Shown one piece after another: positions 10,075-19,365 of a DNA stretch of 64,000 nucleotides. This DNA comes from Billgrantia lactosivorans. Its GTDB lineage: Bacteria > Pseudomonadota > Gammaproteobacteria > Pseudomonadales > Halomonadaceae. The stretch is from contig NZ_QHGY01000004.1 in assembly GCF_003254665.1 (NCBI RefSeq), positions 248,001 through 312,000 of the forward strand, in the 5' to 3' direction. A program made the position numbers and the translations under genes. Positions within the stretch are counted from its first letter, which is position 1. Each line of letters opens with the position of its first letter. The notes under the pieces were generated by a model that made no database searches, had not been told where the DNA came from, and saw only the letters and a list, made by a program, of their open reading frames with translations.

Positions 10075-11594
10075 ACGACAGCCAACCGGCCCTGCCCCCG
10101 GCGGGGTGGAAAGCGTGGTGGCGCGGCCAGTCGCCCGGCCTGCGCCTGGCCCGGCACACCCTGGGCCTGGTGGCGCTGGCGGTGCTGCTGTTGCCCTTCG
10201 CCGATCTCGCCATCCACACCCGCGACCCCTGGGGCGAGCTCGGCCGCATGGCAGCCGGCCTGGCCTGGCCCGCCTGGGGCGCGCTGGAGTCGCCCTTCTC
10301 GGCGCTGGGCCTCACCGTGGCGGTGGCGCTGTGGGGTACGCTTGCCGGGGTGATCCTGGGCTTTCCCCTGGCGCTGCTGTTCGCCCGCTCGCGGCTGGTG
10401 CGCGCCGGCTGCGCCTTCCTGCGCGCCATCCACGAGCTGTTCTGGGCCTTGCTGTTCATGCAGGTGTTCGGTCTCTCGGCGCTCACTGCGCTGGCGGCGC
10501 TGGCAATTCCCTACGCCGGCATCTTCGCCAAGGTCTATGCCGAGATCCTCGAGCAGACACCGCCTGCGCCACGCAATGCCCTGCCACCCGGCAGCGGGCG
10601 GTTGGCGCGTTTCGTCTACGCCGAGCTGCCGCTGGCCTGGACCCAGCTCGCCGCCTATACCCGCTACCGCTTCGAATGCGGCCTGCGTGCCAGCGTGCTG
10701 CTCGGCTTCGTCGGCCTGCCGACCCTGGGTTTCCATCTCGAAACCGCCTTTCGCGAGGGGCGCTACGCCGAGGCCGGCGCCCTGCTGTGGCTGTTCTACG
10801 GGCTGATCGCCGGCCTGCCGTGGTGGGGACACAAGCGGCTGACCCCGCTGCTGCTGGTGGGCGGTGCCTGGCTGCTCGGCCCCTGGCCGAGCGTCGACGG
10901 CGCGCTGCTTTGGCGCTTCGTCTCCGAGGATATCTGGCCGGCGGCGCTGCTCGCCGGCGACTGGGCGGGGCTCGTCGAGTGGCTGGCGCGGATCCCGGCA
11001 CTGGGGCCGGCCATCGGCAACACCCTGCTGCTGGGGCTTCTTGGTACCGTGGGGGCACTGGCGGTGGCGCTGGCGCTGTGGCCGCTGGCCAGCCGCCATT
11101 TCGGCAACCGTGCCACCCGCCTGGCCGGGCATGGCCTTCTCGTCCTGCTGCGCTCGACGCCGGAACTGATGCTGGCGTTCGTCTTCCTGCTGCTGCTCGG
11201 CCCGTCGCTGCTGCCGGCCTGGCTGGCCCTGGCGTTGCACAACGGCGCCCTGATCGCCTTTCTGGTGGCACGCCATGCCGACGCCATCGCCCCCGGCATG
11301 CCGGCGCTGCCCGCCAGCGGCCGGCTGGCCTACGAGCTGCTGCCGAGGGTCTACCCGGGGCTGCTGGCGCTGCTCTACTACCGCGCCGAGGTGATCCTGC
11401 GCGAGACGGCGATACTCGGCATGCTGGGCATCGCCACCCTGGGCTTCTACGTCGAGGAGGCCTTCGACTACCTGATGTTCGACGTGGCCTTGTTCCTGCT
11501 TCTCGTCACCGCCGCCCTCAACATCGCGGTGGACGCCCTCTCGCGGCGGCTGCGACCGCGAGCGGTACCGCTCGACGATCCCTGCGTTCGTTAG
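10071..11594 (+). CDS. ABC importer permease, two fused PhnE-like domains
   Basis: Inner-membrane channel of the importer, 507 residues. It carries two consecutive BPD_transp_1 domains (about residues 75-260 and 300-500), so one chain replaces the usual permease dimer. Each half has an EAA-like cytoplasmic loop, the second ending ILRETAILGMLGIATLGFY. The GTG at 10071 overlaps the ATPase stop; no ATG fits as well. Phosphonate importers usually use one or two separate PhnE chains, so the fusion is a subgroup trait. Confidence 0.82.
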   Translation: MNDSQPALPPAGWKAWWRGQSPGLRLARHTLGLVALAVLLLPFADLAIHTRDPWGELGRMAAGLAWPAWGALESPFSALGLTVAVALWGTLAGVILGFPLALLFARSRLVRAGCAFLRAIHELFWALLFMQVFGLSALTALAALAIPYAGIFAKVYAEILEQTPPAPRNALPPGSGRLARFVYAELPLAWTQLAAYTRYRFECGLRASVLLGFVGLPTLGFHLETAFREGRYAEAGALLWLFYGLIAGLPWWGHKRLTPLLLVGGAWLLGPWPSVDGALLWRFVSEDIWPAALLAGDWAGLVEWLARIPALGPAIGNTLLLGLLGTVGALAVALALWPLASRHFGNRATRLAGHGLLVLLRSTPELMLAFVFLLLLGPSLLPAWLALALHNGALIAFLVARHADAIAPGMPALPASGRLAYELLPRVYPGLLALLYYRAEVILRETAILGMLGIATLGFYVEEAFDYLMFDVALFLLLVTAALNIAVDALSRRLRPRAVPLDDPCVR

Positions 11595-11671
11595 ACCGCG
11601 TCCGGAAACCGTCGGCATTCGCTCATGCGGCGTTCACAAAGGCCCTTCGCTCGCCGAATTCCCAGCAACGT

Positions 11672-12046
11672 CTAGTAGCTGTATTCGCCACCGACGACCG
11701 CTGCCGTGACGGTGATCTCCACCCTGAGCTCGTCGGCGGGCATGGGCGCGCAGACGCAGGTGCGCGCCGGGGCGTGGCCGGTGGGCACCCAGGCATCCCA
11801 CACCGCGTTCATGGCGGCGAAGTCGCCGCCTTCCTTGAGGTAGATCGTCGCCGTGAGCAGGTGCTCGCGGTCGGAGCCCACTTCGGCCAGCAGCGCATCG
11901 ACCCGCGCCAGCATGCTCTCGGTCTGCTCGGTGATGTCGCCGTGGCGCGCCTCGGGGCCGGCCACCTGGCCGCACAGGTAGGCGATGCCGTGGTGGATCA
12001 CGGCGCGGCTCATGCGCGCCTTGGTATCGTGACGGACGATGGTCAT
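11672..12046 (-). CDS. RidA family protein
   Basis: A 124-residue cytoplasmic protein of the YjgF/YER057c/UK114 (RidA) family, whose members deaminate reactive enamines/imines released by PLP enzymes or act on related carbonyl compounds. Visible marks are [10 protein letters not shown] near residue 20, the [21 protein letters not shown] helix, and the conserved arginine in APARTCV. Typical length 115-130. GGAGAG lies before the start. It is not in an operon with its neighbours, and its particular substrate is unknown. Confidence 0.85.
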   Translation of the reverse strand: MTIVRHDTKARMSRAVIHHGIAYLCGQVAGPEARHGDITEQTESMLARVDALLAEVGSDREHLLTATIYLKEGGDFAAMNAVWDAWVPTGHAPARTCVCAPMPADELRVEITVTAAVVGGEYSY

Positions 12047-12182
12047 TGCGTCTCTCCTGAGTCATGGGCCGGCCGCTGGCGGCGCATCGCTGCGCCGCAT
12101 CCGCCCGCGCCGTTGGGCGAAGCTGCTATCATGCCGGGCTCCGTTCTTGCCTGTCATCTTGCCATCGCTCAGGGAGGGCGTC

Positions 12183-13379
12183 ATGGGCTATCGCACGCTG
12201 TTGCGGGATCACCGGGGGTTGCTCGGCATCTGCTTTCTGGCTCTGTTCACGTCGAGTCTCGGCCAGAGTTTCTTCATCGGTCTGTTTCAGGCGCCAATCA
12301 GCGAGCGCCTCGGGCTCACCCCCGGCCAGTTCGGCAGCGCCTATGCCGTAGTGACGCTGATCGCCGGTTTCGCCGTGCTGCGCCTGGGGCCAAGCCTCGA
12401 CTGGGTGCCGCCACGCCGTTTCACCCTCAGCGTGATGGCGACGCTCGTCACAGGCGTGCTGCTGCTGACGCTCTCGCCCTGGTGGTGGCTGGGGCTGCTA
12501 GGCCTGGGACTGGTGCGCTTCTGCGGCCAGGGCATGATGACCCACCTCGGCAACACCCTGGCGGGACGTGAGTTCGTTGCCCTGCGTGGACGCGCCCTGG
12601 GATTGACGAGCCTGGGCATGATGCTCGGCGAGACGCTGCTGCCACCGCTGATTGCGGCCCTGCTGGTATGGCTCGGCTGGCGCGAGCTGTGGTGGCTGTT
12701 CGTCCTGGTGCTGGCGGGATGCTGGCTACCTTTGCTGCTGCGCGGCCCTTGGCCTGCCGCCCCCGGGCAGCGCCACGCCCGCGGCCAGCGACCCAACGGC
12801 CCCCGCCCCTTTCGCGATCCGCGCTTCTGGCGCCTGCTGCCGCTACTGATGATGCTGCCGATCACCATGACCGGGCTGTTCATCTACCAGGCGGCGATGA
12901 CCCGCGACCTCGGCAGCACACTTGGCATCTACGCCCTGGCCCTGACCGGCATGGGCCTGGCCAAGCTGCCAGGCGCCCTGCTCGGCGGTCGCTTCGTCGA
13001 TCGCCTGGGGCCGATACGCCTGGCGCGCCTCTACCTGCTGCCGTACGCCCTGGCCCTGCTGGTCGCCATCGTCTTCGGCGGCCACCTCGGCGTGTGGGCG
13101 CTCATGGTGGGCGGCGGGCTCGCCATGGGCTCGCAGGAGTCGATCGCCACCAGCCTGCTGGTACGCATCTGGGGCGCCGAACACCTCGGCACGGTACGCG
13201 CCACATTGAGCGCCAGCATGGTCTTCGCCACCGGGCTGGCCCCGGCAGTGCTGGGAGTCGCGCTCGATCTCGGGGCAAATTTTTCCCAGGTCCTGGCCGG
13301 GATGCTGGCGTTTCTCGCCTTCGGCTGGTGGCTGGCCCAGGGGCTCCTGCGGGATCAGGCAACCGTACGGAGCGGCTGA
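12183..13379 (+). CDS. Major facilitator superfamily transporter
   Basis: An inner-membrane carrier of 398 residues with about 12 transmembrane segments, split by a short basic loop (GQRHARGQRPNGPRPFRDPR, about residues 200-219) between two six-helix halves. The N-terminal half has the HRGLLGICFLALFTSSLGQSF start common in small-solute carriers. Start ATG at 12183 follows GGGAGG. It stands alone between ridA and the Mo-box of modA. Substrate cannot be told from sequence. Confidence 0.82.
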   Translation: MGYRTLLRDHRGLLGICFLALFTSSLGQSFFIGLFQAPISERLGLTPGQFGSAYAVVTLIAGFAVLRLGPSLDWVPPRRFTLSVMATLVTGVLLLTLSPWWWLGLLGLGLVRFCGQGMMTHLGNTLAGREFVALRGRALGLTSLGMMLGETLLPPLIAALLVWLGWRELWWLFVLVLAGCWLPLLLRGPWPAAPGQRHARGQRPNGPRPFRDPRFWRLLPLLMMLPITMTGLFIYQAAMTRDLGSTLGIYALALTGMGLAKLPGALLGGRFVDRLGPIRLARLYLLPYALALLVAIVFGGHLGVWALMVGGGLAMGSQESIATSLLVRIWGAEHLGTVRATLSASMVFATGLAPAVLGVALDLGANFSQVLAGMLAFLAFGWWLAQGLLRDQATVRSG

Positions 13380-13471
13380 AGGTCGCGAAAAAAACGACCG
13401 AGTGGTCCGGCGGGGATACCTCGCGGGCGGTATGGCGCCCTCGGCGTGGGCTATGGCAACATACGGCGAAT

Positions 13472-13495
13472 CGTTATATCTGAACGTATATGACG
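13472..13495. promoter_or_regulatory. ModE-type Mo-box upstream of modA
   Basis: CGTTATAT (13472-13479) and ATATGACG (13488-13495) form an inverted repeat across an eight-base spacer. This closely matches the half-sites of enterobacterial ModE operators. It ends 45 bases before the modA start, where a repressor loaded with molybdate would block transcription. Confidence 0.82.
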
Positions 13496-13540
13496 TAGCC
13501 CCGCCTGCGGCGACCGAAGGGACAGCAGTGGAGATCTCGT

Positions 13541-14329
13541 GTGCCTTATTCTCTCAGACGCCTGCTGGCGGGCCTCGCCTGCCTCGCCCTGAGCCTGGCA
13601 TCGACCGCGGCCCAGGCCGGCGAGGAGCCGATGCGCATCGCCGCGGCCGCGGATCTGCGCTTCGTGATGGATGAGATTCTCGAGGCCTTCGCCGCCGATC
13701 ATCCCGAGCTGCCGGTGGAGGTCGTCTACGGCTCCTCGGGGCGCTTTCGCAGCCAGATCGAGAACGGCGCCCCCTTCGACCTCTACTTTTCGGCCGATAT
13801 CGCCTACCCACGGGCGCTGAAAGAGGCCGGTCACGCCGCAGGCGAGGTGACCCCCTACGCCGAAGGTCGGATCGTGCTGTGGAGCGAGGGCCTCGATGCC
13901 TCCGAGCTGACCCTGGAGTCGCTCGCCGACGCGCGCTTCCGGCGCATCGCCATCGCCAACCCCCGCCACGCCCCCTATGGCGCCCGTGCCCGGGAGGCGC
14001 TGGTCGCCAGCGGCCTGTGGGAGTCGCTCGAGCCGCGGCTGGTCTTCGGCGAGAACATTGCCCACACCATGCAGCTGGTGCAGAGCGGTGCCGCCGAGGT
14101 GGGCATCATCGCCCTCTCCCTGGCCCGCGGGCCGGCGACGACCGCCCGGGAGGAGTACCACCTGATCGACGATGCCCTCCACGCGCCCCTCGAGCAGGGG
14201 TTCATCATCACCCGGCGCGGCGCCGACAATCCCACCGCGACGCGGTTCGCCGAAGCCATGCAGTCGCCGGAGGCACGCGCCATCATGCGCGCCCACGGCT
14301 TCGTGCTGCCCGGCGAGCAGGCTCGATGA
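13541..14329 (+). CDS. modA: Molybdate-binding periplasmic protein ModA
   Basis: Captures molybdate (and tungstate) in the periplasm for ModBC. The 262-residue precursor has a signal peptide ending about residue 26 (STAAQA). The ModA pattern follows: IAAAADLRFVMDEI, VYGSSGRFRSQIENGAPFDLYFSADIAYP, and FGENIAHTMQLVQSGAAEVGIIALS. The start is a GTG at 13541 with GGAG upstream. It is the first gene of modABC; the stop overlaps modB as ATGA. A Mo-box lies upstream. Confidence 0.94.
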   Translation: MPYSLRRLLAGLACLALSLASTAAQAGEEPMRIAAAADLRFVMDEILEAFAADHPELPVEVVYGSSGRFRSQIENGAPFDLYFSADIAYPRALKEAGHAAGEVTPYAEGRIVLWSEGLDASELTLESLADARFRRIAIANPRHAPYGARAREALVASGLWESLEPRLVFGENIAHTMQLVQSGAAEVGIIALSLARGPATTAREEYHLIDDALHAPLEQGFIITRRGADNPTATRFAEAMQSPEARAIMRAHGFVLPGEQAR

Positions 14330-15024
14330 CGCTGCTCGGCATCGGCGAGGCGGACTGGACCGCGCTGCAGCTGACCCTCAGGCTGGCGCTGACCAGCACC
14401 GCCCTGTTGCTGGTGCTGTGCCTGCCGCTGGCCTGGTGGCTGGCCCACACCCAGCGGCGCCTCAAGGTGGTGGTGGAGGCCCTGGTGGCGCTGCCGCTGG
14501 TGCTGCCGCCCACGGTGATCGGCTTCTACCTGCTGATCCTGCTTGGCCCCCGCGGCGCCGTGGGTGGCACGCTGGAGCGGCTTGGGGCCAGCCACCTGGC
14601 CTTCACCTTCACCGGGCTGGTGATCGGCTCGATGATCTATTCGCTGCCCTTCGTGGTGCAGCCGTTGCAGAACGCCTTCCAGGCCATGGGGCGACGCCCC
14701 CTGGAGGTGGCCGCCACCCTGCGGGCCGGGCCGCTCGACCGGCTGGTCTCGGTGGTGCTGCCCCTGTCGCGCCAGGGACTGCTCACCGCGGCCGTGCTCT
14801 CCTTTGCCCATACCCTGGGCGAGTTCGGCGTGCTGCTGATGATCGGTGGCGGCATACCGGGCCAGACCCAGGTGGCTTCCATCGCCATCTACAGCCACGT
14901 GGAGGCCATGGACCATGCCGCGGCGCATCGCCTGTCGCTGTTCCTGCTGCTGATGGCCTTCGCCCTGCTGGTCAGCGTCTATGCGCTCAACAAGCGCTTC
15001 AGGGTGGTCGGGGTCATGTCATGA
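14326..15024 (+). CDS. modB: Molybdate ABC permease ModB
   Basis: Inner-membrane channel for molybdate, 232 residues with five or six membrane helices. The binding-protein-dependent transport motif is clear in ALPLVLPPTVIGFYLLILLG and in the EAA loop around GRRPLEVAATLRAGPLDRLVSVVLPLSR. AHTLGEFGVLLMIGGGIPG is characteristic of ModB/CysT permeases. ATG overlaps the modA stop, and its own stop overlaps modC. Confidence 0.94.
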   Translation: MTLLGIGEADWTALQLTLRLALTSTALLLVLCLPLAWWLAHTQRRLKVVVEALVALPLVLPPTVIGFYLLILLGPRGAVGGTLERLGASHLAFTFTGLVIGSMIYSLPFVVQPLQNAFQAMGRRPLEVAATLRAGPLDRLVSVVLPLSRQGLLTAAVLSFAHTLGEFGVLLMIGGGIPGQTQVASIAIYSHVEAMDHAAAHRLSLFLLLMAFALLVSVYALNKRFRVVGVMS

Positions 15025-16088
15025 GCGTGTCGGGCGCGCTGCGCCTGCGCCGCGGCGATTTCCAGCTGCAGGCCGAACTGGCACTCCCCGAGCGCGGAGT
15101 CACCGCCCTGTTCGGCCGCTCCGGCTCGGGCAAGACCACGCTGCTGCGCTGCCTGGCCGGCCTGGAGCGCGGCGACGGCTGGCTGACGGTCAACGGCTGT
15201 CGCTGGCAGGATCGGGACCATTTCCTGCCGGTGCATCGGCGCCCGCTGGGCTACGTCTTCCAGGAGGCGAGCCTCTTTCCCCATCTGCGGGTACGCGACA
15301 ACCTGCGCTACGGCTATCGGCGAGTCGAAGCCAGCCAGCGCCGCGTCGACTTCGACGAGACGGTGCGGCTGCTCGGCGTCGAGGCACTGCTGTCACGCTA
15401 CCCCCAGGCGCTCTCCGGCGGCCAGCGGCAGCGCGTCGCCATCGCCCGGGCCCTGCTGGCCAGCCCACGCCTGCTGCTGATGGACGAACCCATGGCGTCG
15501 CTCGACGTGGCGAGCAAGGCGGAAATCCTGCCCTACCTGGAGCGACTGCACGCGCATCTGGAGATTCCGGTGGTCTACGTCAGCCATGCCATCGAGGAAG
15601 TGGCTCGCCTGGCGGATCACATGGTGCTGCTGGAAGCCGGGAGCGTGCTGGCCGCCGGGCCGCTGCATGAGCTGCTGGTGCGCAGCGACCTGCCGTTGTC
15701 CCACGCCGACAACGCCGCCGCGGTGCTGGAGACACGTGTCGAGGGATACGATGCCGACCGGCAGCTCGTCGCGCTGACGTGCGGCGCCGGCCGGCTGTGG
15801 GTCTCGCGGGAAGCGGCACCGCCGGGCAAGCGGCTGCGCCTGAGCATTCGCGCCAGCGATGTGGTGATCAGCCTGACGCCGCCGCAGGATTCCAGCGTAC
15901 TCAACTGCCTGCCGGCGCGGGTGGCCGAGATCAGCGACGACCCCCACCCGGGCCATCGGCTGGTACGCCTGGCGGTCGACGACGGGCAGATGCTGCTCTC
16001 GCGCATCGCCCACGACGCCTGCCAGCGCCTGGCGCTGCAGCCGGGGCAGGCGGTTTACGCCCAGTTGCGCGGGAGGGCACTGTCCTGA
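15021..16088 (+). CDS. modC: Molybdate ABC transporter ATPase ModC
   Basis: Energises molybdate uptake. The 355 residues split into an ATPase domain (Walker A GRSGSGKTT at 32-40, signature ALSGGQRQRVAIARALL, Walker B LLLMDEPMASLD) and a C-terminal Mop/TOBE molybdate-binding domain (about 285-355, SIRASDVVISLTPPQDSSVLNCLPA). Mop domains in ModC allow feedback inhibition by cytoplasmic molybdate. Start at 15021 overlaps the modB stop. It ends 12 bases from the convergent modE gene. Confidence 0.95.
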   Translation: MSVSGALRLRRGDFQLQAELALPERGVTALFGRSGSGKTTLLRCLAGLERGDGWLTVNGCRWQDRDHFLPVHRRPLGYVFQEASLFPHLRVRDNLRYGYRRVEASQRRVDFDETVRLLGVEALLSRYPQALSGGQRQRVAIARALLASPRLLLMDEPMASLDVASKAEILPYLERLHAHLEIPVVYVSHAIEEVARLADHMVLLEAGSVLAAGPLHELLVRSDLPLSHADNAAAVLETRVEGYDADRQLVALTCGAGRLWVSREAAPPGKRLRLSIRASDVVISLTPPQDSSVLNCLPARVAEISDDPHPGHRLVRLAVDDGQMLLSRIAHDACQRLALQPGQAVYAQLRGRALS

Positions 16089-16100
16089 ACCGCGGCGGGA

Positions 16101-16481
16101 CTAGCGAGGTCGCTCGGGGGTGGCAGGCGGCTCGGCGATGAGCGCGGCGAAGGCCTCCATCTCCTCGGCCACGGCCTCGCTGGCGATACGCTGCATCCTT
16201 CGGTAGCGCTCGAGCACCTCCTCGCCGAGCGCGGTGACCTGCGCGCCGCCGCCGCCCTTGCCGCCCGTCGCGGTAGTCACGAGGGGCGCCTTGAAGCACT
16301 GGTTCATGGTGTCCACCAGCAGCCAGGCGCGCCGGTAGCTCATGCCCAGCTGGCGAGCCGCCGCGGAGATGGAGCCGCTGCCGGCAATGGCCTCGAGCAG
16401 TTGCGCCTTGCCCGGGCCCATGGCGATAGCGTGGCCCAGCTGGACGCGCAGGCGAGGAGTCGACGGATTCGGGGCTGACAC
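16101..16481 (-). CDS. modE: ModE-type molybdate regulator, DNA-binding domain only
   Basis: A winged-helix regulator of 126 residues. It has the LysR-like ModE N-terminal domain: GSGSISAAARQLGMSYRRAWLLVDTMN at about 34-60, then GGKGGGGAQVTALGEEVLERY, the ModE wing. E. coli ModE has about 260 residues with two Mop domains; none is present here, so molybdate sensing must be by another route or partner. GTG start with AAGGAGG upstream. It faces modC and probably acts at the Mo-box. Confidence 0.85.
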   Translation of the reverse strand: MSAPNPSTPRLRVQLGHAIAMGPGKAQLLEAIAGSGSISAAARQLGMSYRRAWLLVDTMNQCFKAPLVTTATGGKGGGGAQVTALGEEVLERYRRMQRIASEAVAEEMEAFAALIAEPPATPERPR

Positions 16482-16567
16482 GCTGGCCTCCTTGGAGCGT
16501 CATCGACCGGATGCTACCACCGCGCACGCTGCGCTGGCATCGGGACCCCGGCCGTCGGGAACCGCGC

Positions 16568-17422
16568 TCAGCGCAGCAGCAGGACCGGCACCTTGGCCCG
16601 GCGCAGCATGGCGGTGGTGGTGCTGCCCACCAGCAGGTGGCGGATGCGCGAGTGGCCGTAGGCCCCCATCACCAGCAGGTCGATGGCGTTCTCGGCCTGG
16701 TAGATGCGCAGGGTCTCCTCCACCTCGCCGGCACGGATCGTCCCTTCGGCCTCGTGGCCCGCCTCGCGCAGTGCAGTCAGCGCCCAGTCGAGCTGCGAGC
16801 GATTGTCGCCGGTCTCGGCACCGACGATCACCACGTGCACCGGAATGCCGTTGAACAGCGGGCTCCTGGCCAGCATCTCCACGCCCTTGCGCGTGGTATT
16901 GCTGCCGTCGAAGGCGAGCATCACCCGCTCGGGGCGCTTGAAATCGTTCGGCACCATCAGGATCGGCCGATGCAGGGTGCGCACCACCCGCTCCAGGTTG
17001 GAGCCCAGGTGCTCGCTCGCCTGATGGGCGGTCTCGCCGCGCTTGCCCAGCACCAGCAGGCGAATCTCGTCCTGCAGCTCGGCCAGGGTCTCGACCAGCG
17101 TACCGTTGCGCTGGCGCGTACCCGGTTCGGCCACACCATCCTCGACGGCCCGCTCGCAGGCCGCCTTGAGCATCAGCCGGCCCTGGTCCTGGGCCACCCT
17201 GGCGCGCTGCTCGTCGAGCTGCGAGAGTTCCTCCAGCAGGTGCTCGCGGGAGCCCAGCCCGATATTGCCGGAGAGATCCGCCTCGGCGGTCTGCGGGTGG
17301 TTGTCCACCACGTGGAGGAAGGTCAGCGGCGCCCCGAGCGCCAGGCTGGCCCAGGCGGCGTAGTCGCACACCGCGGGGGAGAACTGCGAGCCGTCGATGG
17401 CGGCCATTACCTGTTCTGTCAT
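16568..17422 (-). CDS. Tandem universal stress protein (UspA x2)
   Basis: Cytoplasmic stress protein of 284 residues with two UspA folds. The first (about 1-155) starts VMAAIDGSQFSPAVCDYAAW and ends LLVLGKRGETAHQASEHLGSNLERVVRTLHRPILMV. The second (about 160-284) starts RVMLAFDGSNTT and ends with the ATP-binding pattern VMGAYGHSRIRHLLVGSTTTAMLRRAKVPVLLL. It lies 115 bases downstream of sulP on the same strand; SulP-Usp pairs are common, suggesting regulation or stress-linked anion transport. Start 17422 chosen because the Usp fold begins there. Confidence 0.92.
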   Translation of the reverse strand: MTEQVMAAIDGSQFSPAVCDYAAWASLALGAPLTFLHVVDNHPQTAEADLSGNIGLGSREHLLEELSQLDEQRARVAQDQGRLMLKAACERAVEDGVAEPGTRQRNGTLVETLAELQDEIRLLVLGKRGETAHQASEHLGSNLERVVRTLHRPILMVPNDFKRPERVMLAFDGSNTTRKGVEMLARSPLFNGIPVHVVIVGAETGDNRSQLDWALTALREAGHEAEGTIRAGEVEETLRIYQAENAIDLLVMGAYGHSRIRHLLVGSTTTAMLRRAKVPVLLLR

Positions 17423-17537
17423 GGTGTCGTTTCCCAACAAGCTGGCATTGTCGTCGCAGCGTTCCGGCCACTGCGACGCTAGGTTGGCCCCAGCGGGCCG
17501 CGGCTCATCCAAGAGGAGCACCGCGCCGCGACTGGCG

Positions 17538-19028
17538 TCAATGGCCGCCCATCAACTTCTCCACGGCCGCGGGATCGTCATGGATGGCATAGCGGTCGAC
17601 GATGGTGGCGCTGGCTTCGTTGAGGCCGATCAATTCCACCTCGGTGCCCTCGCGGCGGAACTTGATCACCACGCGGTCCAGCGTCTGCACGGCGGTGATG
17701 TCCCAGAAGTGCGCGCGCGACAGGTCGATGGTGACCTTCTCCACGGACTCCTTGAAGTCGAAGGCATTGCCGAAGCGCTCGGACGAGGCGAAGAACACCT
17801 GCCCGACGACCCGGTAGATGCGACGGCTGCCGTCGTCGGCCTCTTCGGAGCCGATGTAGAGGATATTGCCGACCTTGTTGGCGAAGAACATCGCCGCCAG
17901 CAACACGCCGACGAACACGCCGATGGCGAGGTTGTGCGTACCCACGGTGACGACCACGGTGGCCAGCATGACGATGTTGGTACTCAGCGGATGCTTCCTG
18001 AGGTCGCGAATCGAGGCCCAGCTGAAGGTGCCGATGGAGACCATGATCATCACCGCCACCAGCGCGGCCATGGGGATCTGCGACACCCAGTCGGCGAGGA
18101 ATACCACCATGATCAGCAGCACCACGCCGGCGACGAAGGTGGAGAGTCGCCCGCGTCCGCCCGACTTCACGTTGATCACCGACTGGCCGATCATCGCACA
18201 GCCGGCCATGCCGCCCAGCAGGCCAGAACCGATGTTGGCGATGCCCTGCCCCTTGCACTCGCGGTTCTTGTCGCTCGGGGTATCGGTCAGGTCGTCGACG
18301 ATAGTGGCGGTCATCATCGATTCCAGCAGGCCCACCACGGCGAGCATTACCGAGTAGGGCAGAATGATCCACAGCGTCTCGAGGGTCAGCGGTACGTCGG
18401 GCCACAGGAACACCGGCAGCGTGTCGGGCAGCTCGCCCATGTCGCCCACGCTGCGGATGTCCATTCCACTGATCATGTAGACAGCAGTAAGCACCACGAT
18501 GCACACCAGCGGCGAGGGAATCGTCTTGCCGACCCGGGGCAGGCAGGGGAACAGGTAGATGATGCCGAGCCCGGCCGCCGTCATGGCATAGACGTGCCAG
18601 GTCACGCCGGTAAGCTCCGGCAGCTGCGCCATGAAGATCAGGATCGCCAGGGCGTTGACGAAGCCGGTGACCACCGAGCGCGAGACGAAACGCATCAGGT
18701 CGGCCAGCTTCAGGTAGCCGGCCGCGATCTGCAGCACCCCGGTGAGCAGGGTCGCGGCGAGCAGGTACTCGAGGCCATGCTCGCGCACCAGGGTGATCAT
18801 CAGCAGCGCCATGGCGCCGGTTGCCGCCGAGATCATCCCCGGGCGACCGCCGGTGAAGGCAATGATCACGGCGATACAGAAGGAGGCGTAGAGCCCCACC
18901 TTGGGGTCGACGCCGGCGATGATGGAGAAGGCGATGGCCTCGGGAATCAGGGCCAGCGCGACCACGATGCCGGCGAGGGTGTCGCCCTGGATGTTGGAGA
19001 ACCACTCTTGCTTGATGGATCGGATCAT
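17538..19028 (-). CDS. SulP family inorganic anion transporter with STAS domain
   Basis: Inner-membrane sulfate/bicarbonate-type transporter of 496 residues. About 10-14 membrane segments run from residue 20 to 380, beginning [36 protein letters not shown], the SulP signature region. A cytoplasmic STAS domain occupies about 390-490 ([30 protein letters not shown]). BicA-like Na+/bicarbonate carriers and sulfate carriers share this layout, so the anion is not fixed. The ATG at 19028 ([10 protein letters not shown]) matches homologue starts; a longer frame from 19145 looks like leader sequence. Confidence 0.9.
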   Translation of the reverse strand: MIRSIKQEWFSNIQGDTLAGIVVALALIPEAIAFSIIAGVDPKVGLYASFCIAVIIAFTGGRPGMISAATGAMALLMITLVREHGLEYLLAATLLTGVLQIAAGYLKLADLMRFVSRSVVTGFVNALAILIFMAQLPELTGVTWHVYAMTAAGLGIIYLFPCLPRVGKTIPSPLVCIVVLTAVYMISGMDIRSVGDMGELPDTLPVFLWPDVPLTLETLWIILPYSVMLAVVGLLESMMTATIVDDLTDTPSDKNRECKGQGIANIGSGLLGGMAGCAMIGQSVINVKSGGRGRLSTFVAGVVLLIMVVFLADWVSQIPMAALVAVMIMVSIGTFSWASIRDLRKHPLSTNIVMLATVVVTVGTHNLAIGVFVGVLLAAMFFANKVGNILYIGSEEADDGSRRIYRVVGQVFFASSERFGNAFDFKESVEKVTIDLSRAHFWDITAVQTLDRVVIKFRREGTEVELIGLNEASATIVDRYAIHDDPAAVEKLMGGH

Positions 19029-19365
19029 TCTTCGGTCCAGACGATGGGTTGCATACCAGCCGGCGCCAGCGCCGGAAAGTACCAGGGGTCGAGTCGCAAG
19101 CGTCCCTTGGCGTGGCGTCAAAGACACCGCCCTGGGGCTGATCAAGCAGGACTCAATGAAAAAAGCGGGTACGGGCGAGATGCCCGTGACATCGGATGAT
19201 GTCGAGCGGTGGTGAGCCGAAGACGGCTACACCCGGGGGGGAGAACGCTAGGGCGGCGTGGCCAGCCCGGTCAGAGGAGTCAGCACGTAGCGTCGCATCC
19301 TTGGTCTGGGGAACTCGCGGGGCCCGGTTTTCAACCTGGCGCCCCCTCACGAGCGGCGCATGTTA
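19029..19365 (-). other. Structured 337-base leader/intergenic region before sulP
   Basis: No gene is visible. Three minus-strand hairpins stand out. A 40-base stem with CTCG/CGAG, GGGGC/GCCCC and GGTT/AACC pairings lies at 19314-19353, 13 bases after the eamA stop. AGCCG-TCTT-CGGCT lies at 19228-19215. ACGGGC-ATCTC-GCCCGT at 19187-19171 is followed after six bases by T6 (19164-19159). The first may end eamA transcription; the last looks like a weak intrinsic terminator about 130 bases ahead of sulP, so an attenuator or riboswitch is possible. I recognise no known riboswitch class. Confidence 0.45.

Noticed and set aside
13386..13405. Terminator-like GGTCG...CGACC after the MFS gene
   Set aside because: The A-tract lies in the loop, not after the stem, so it is not an intrinsic terminator for the plus-strand gene.
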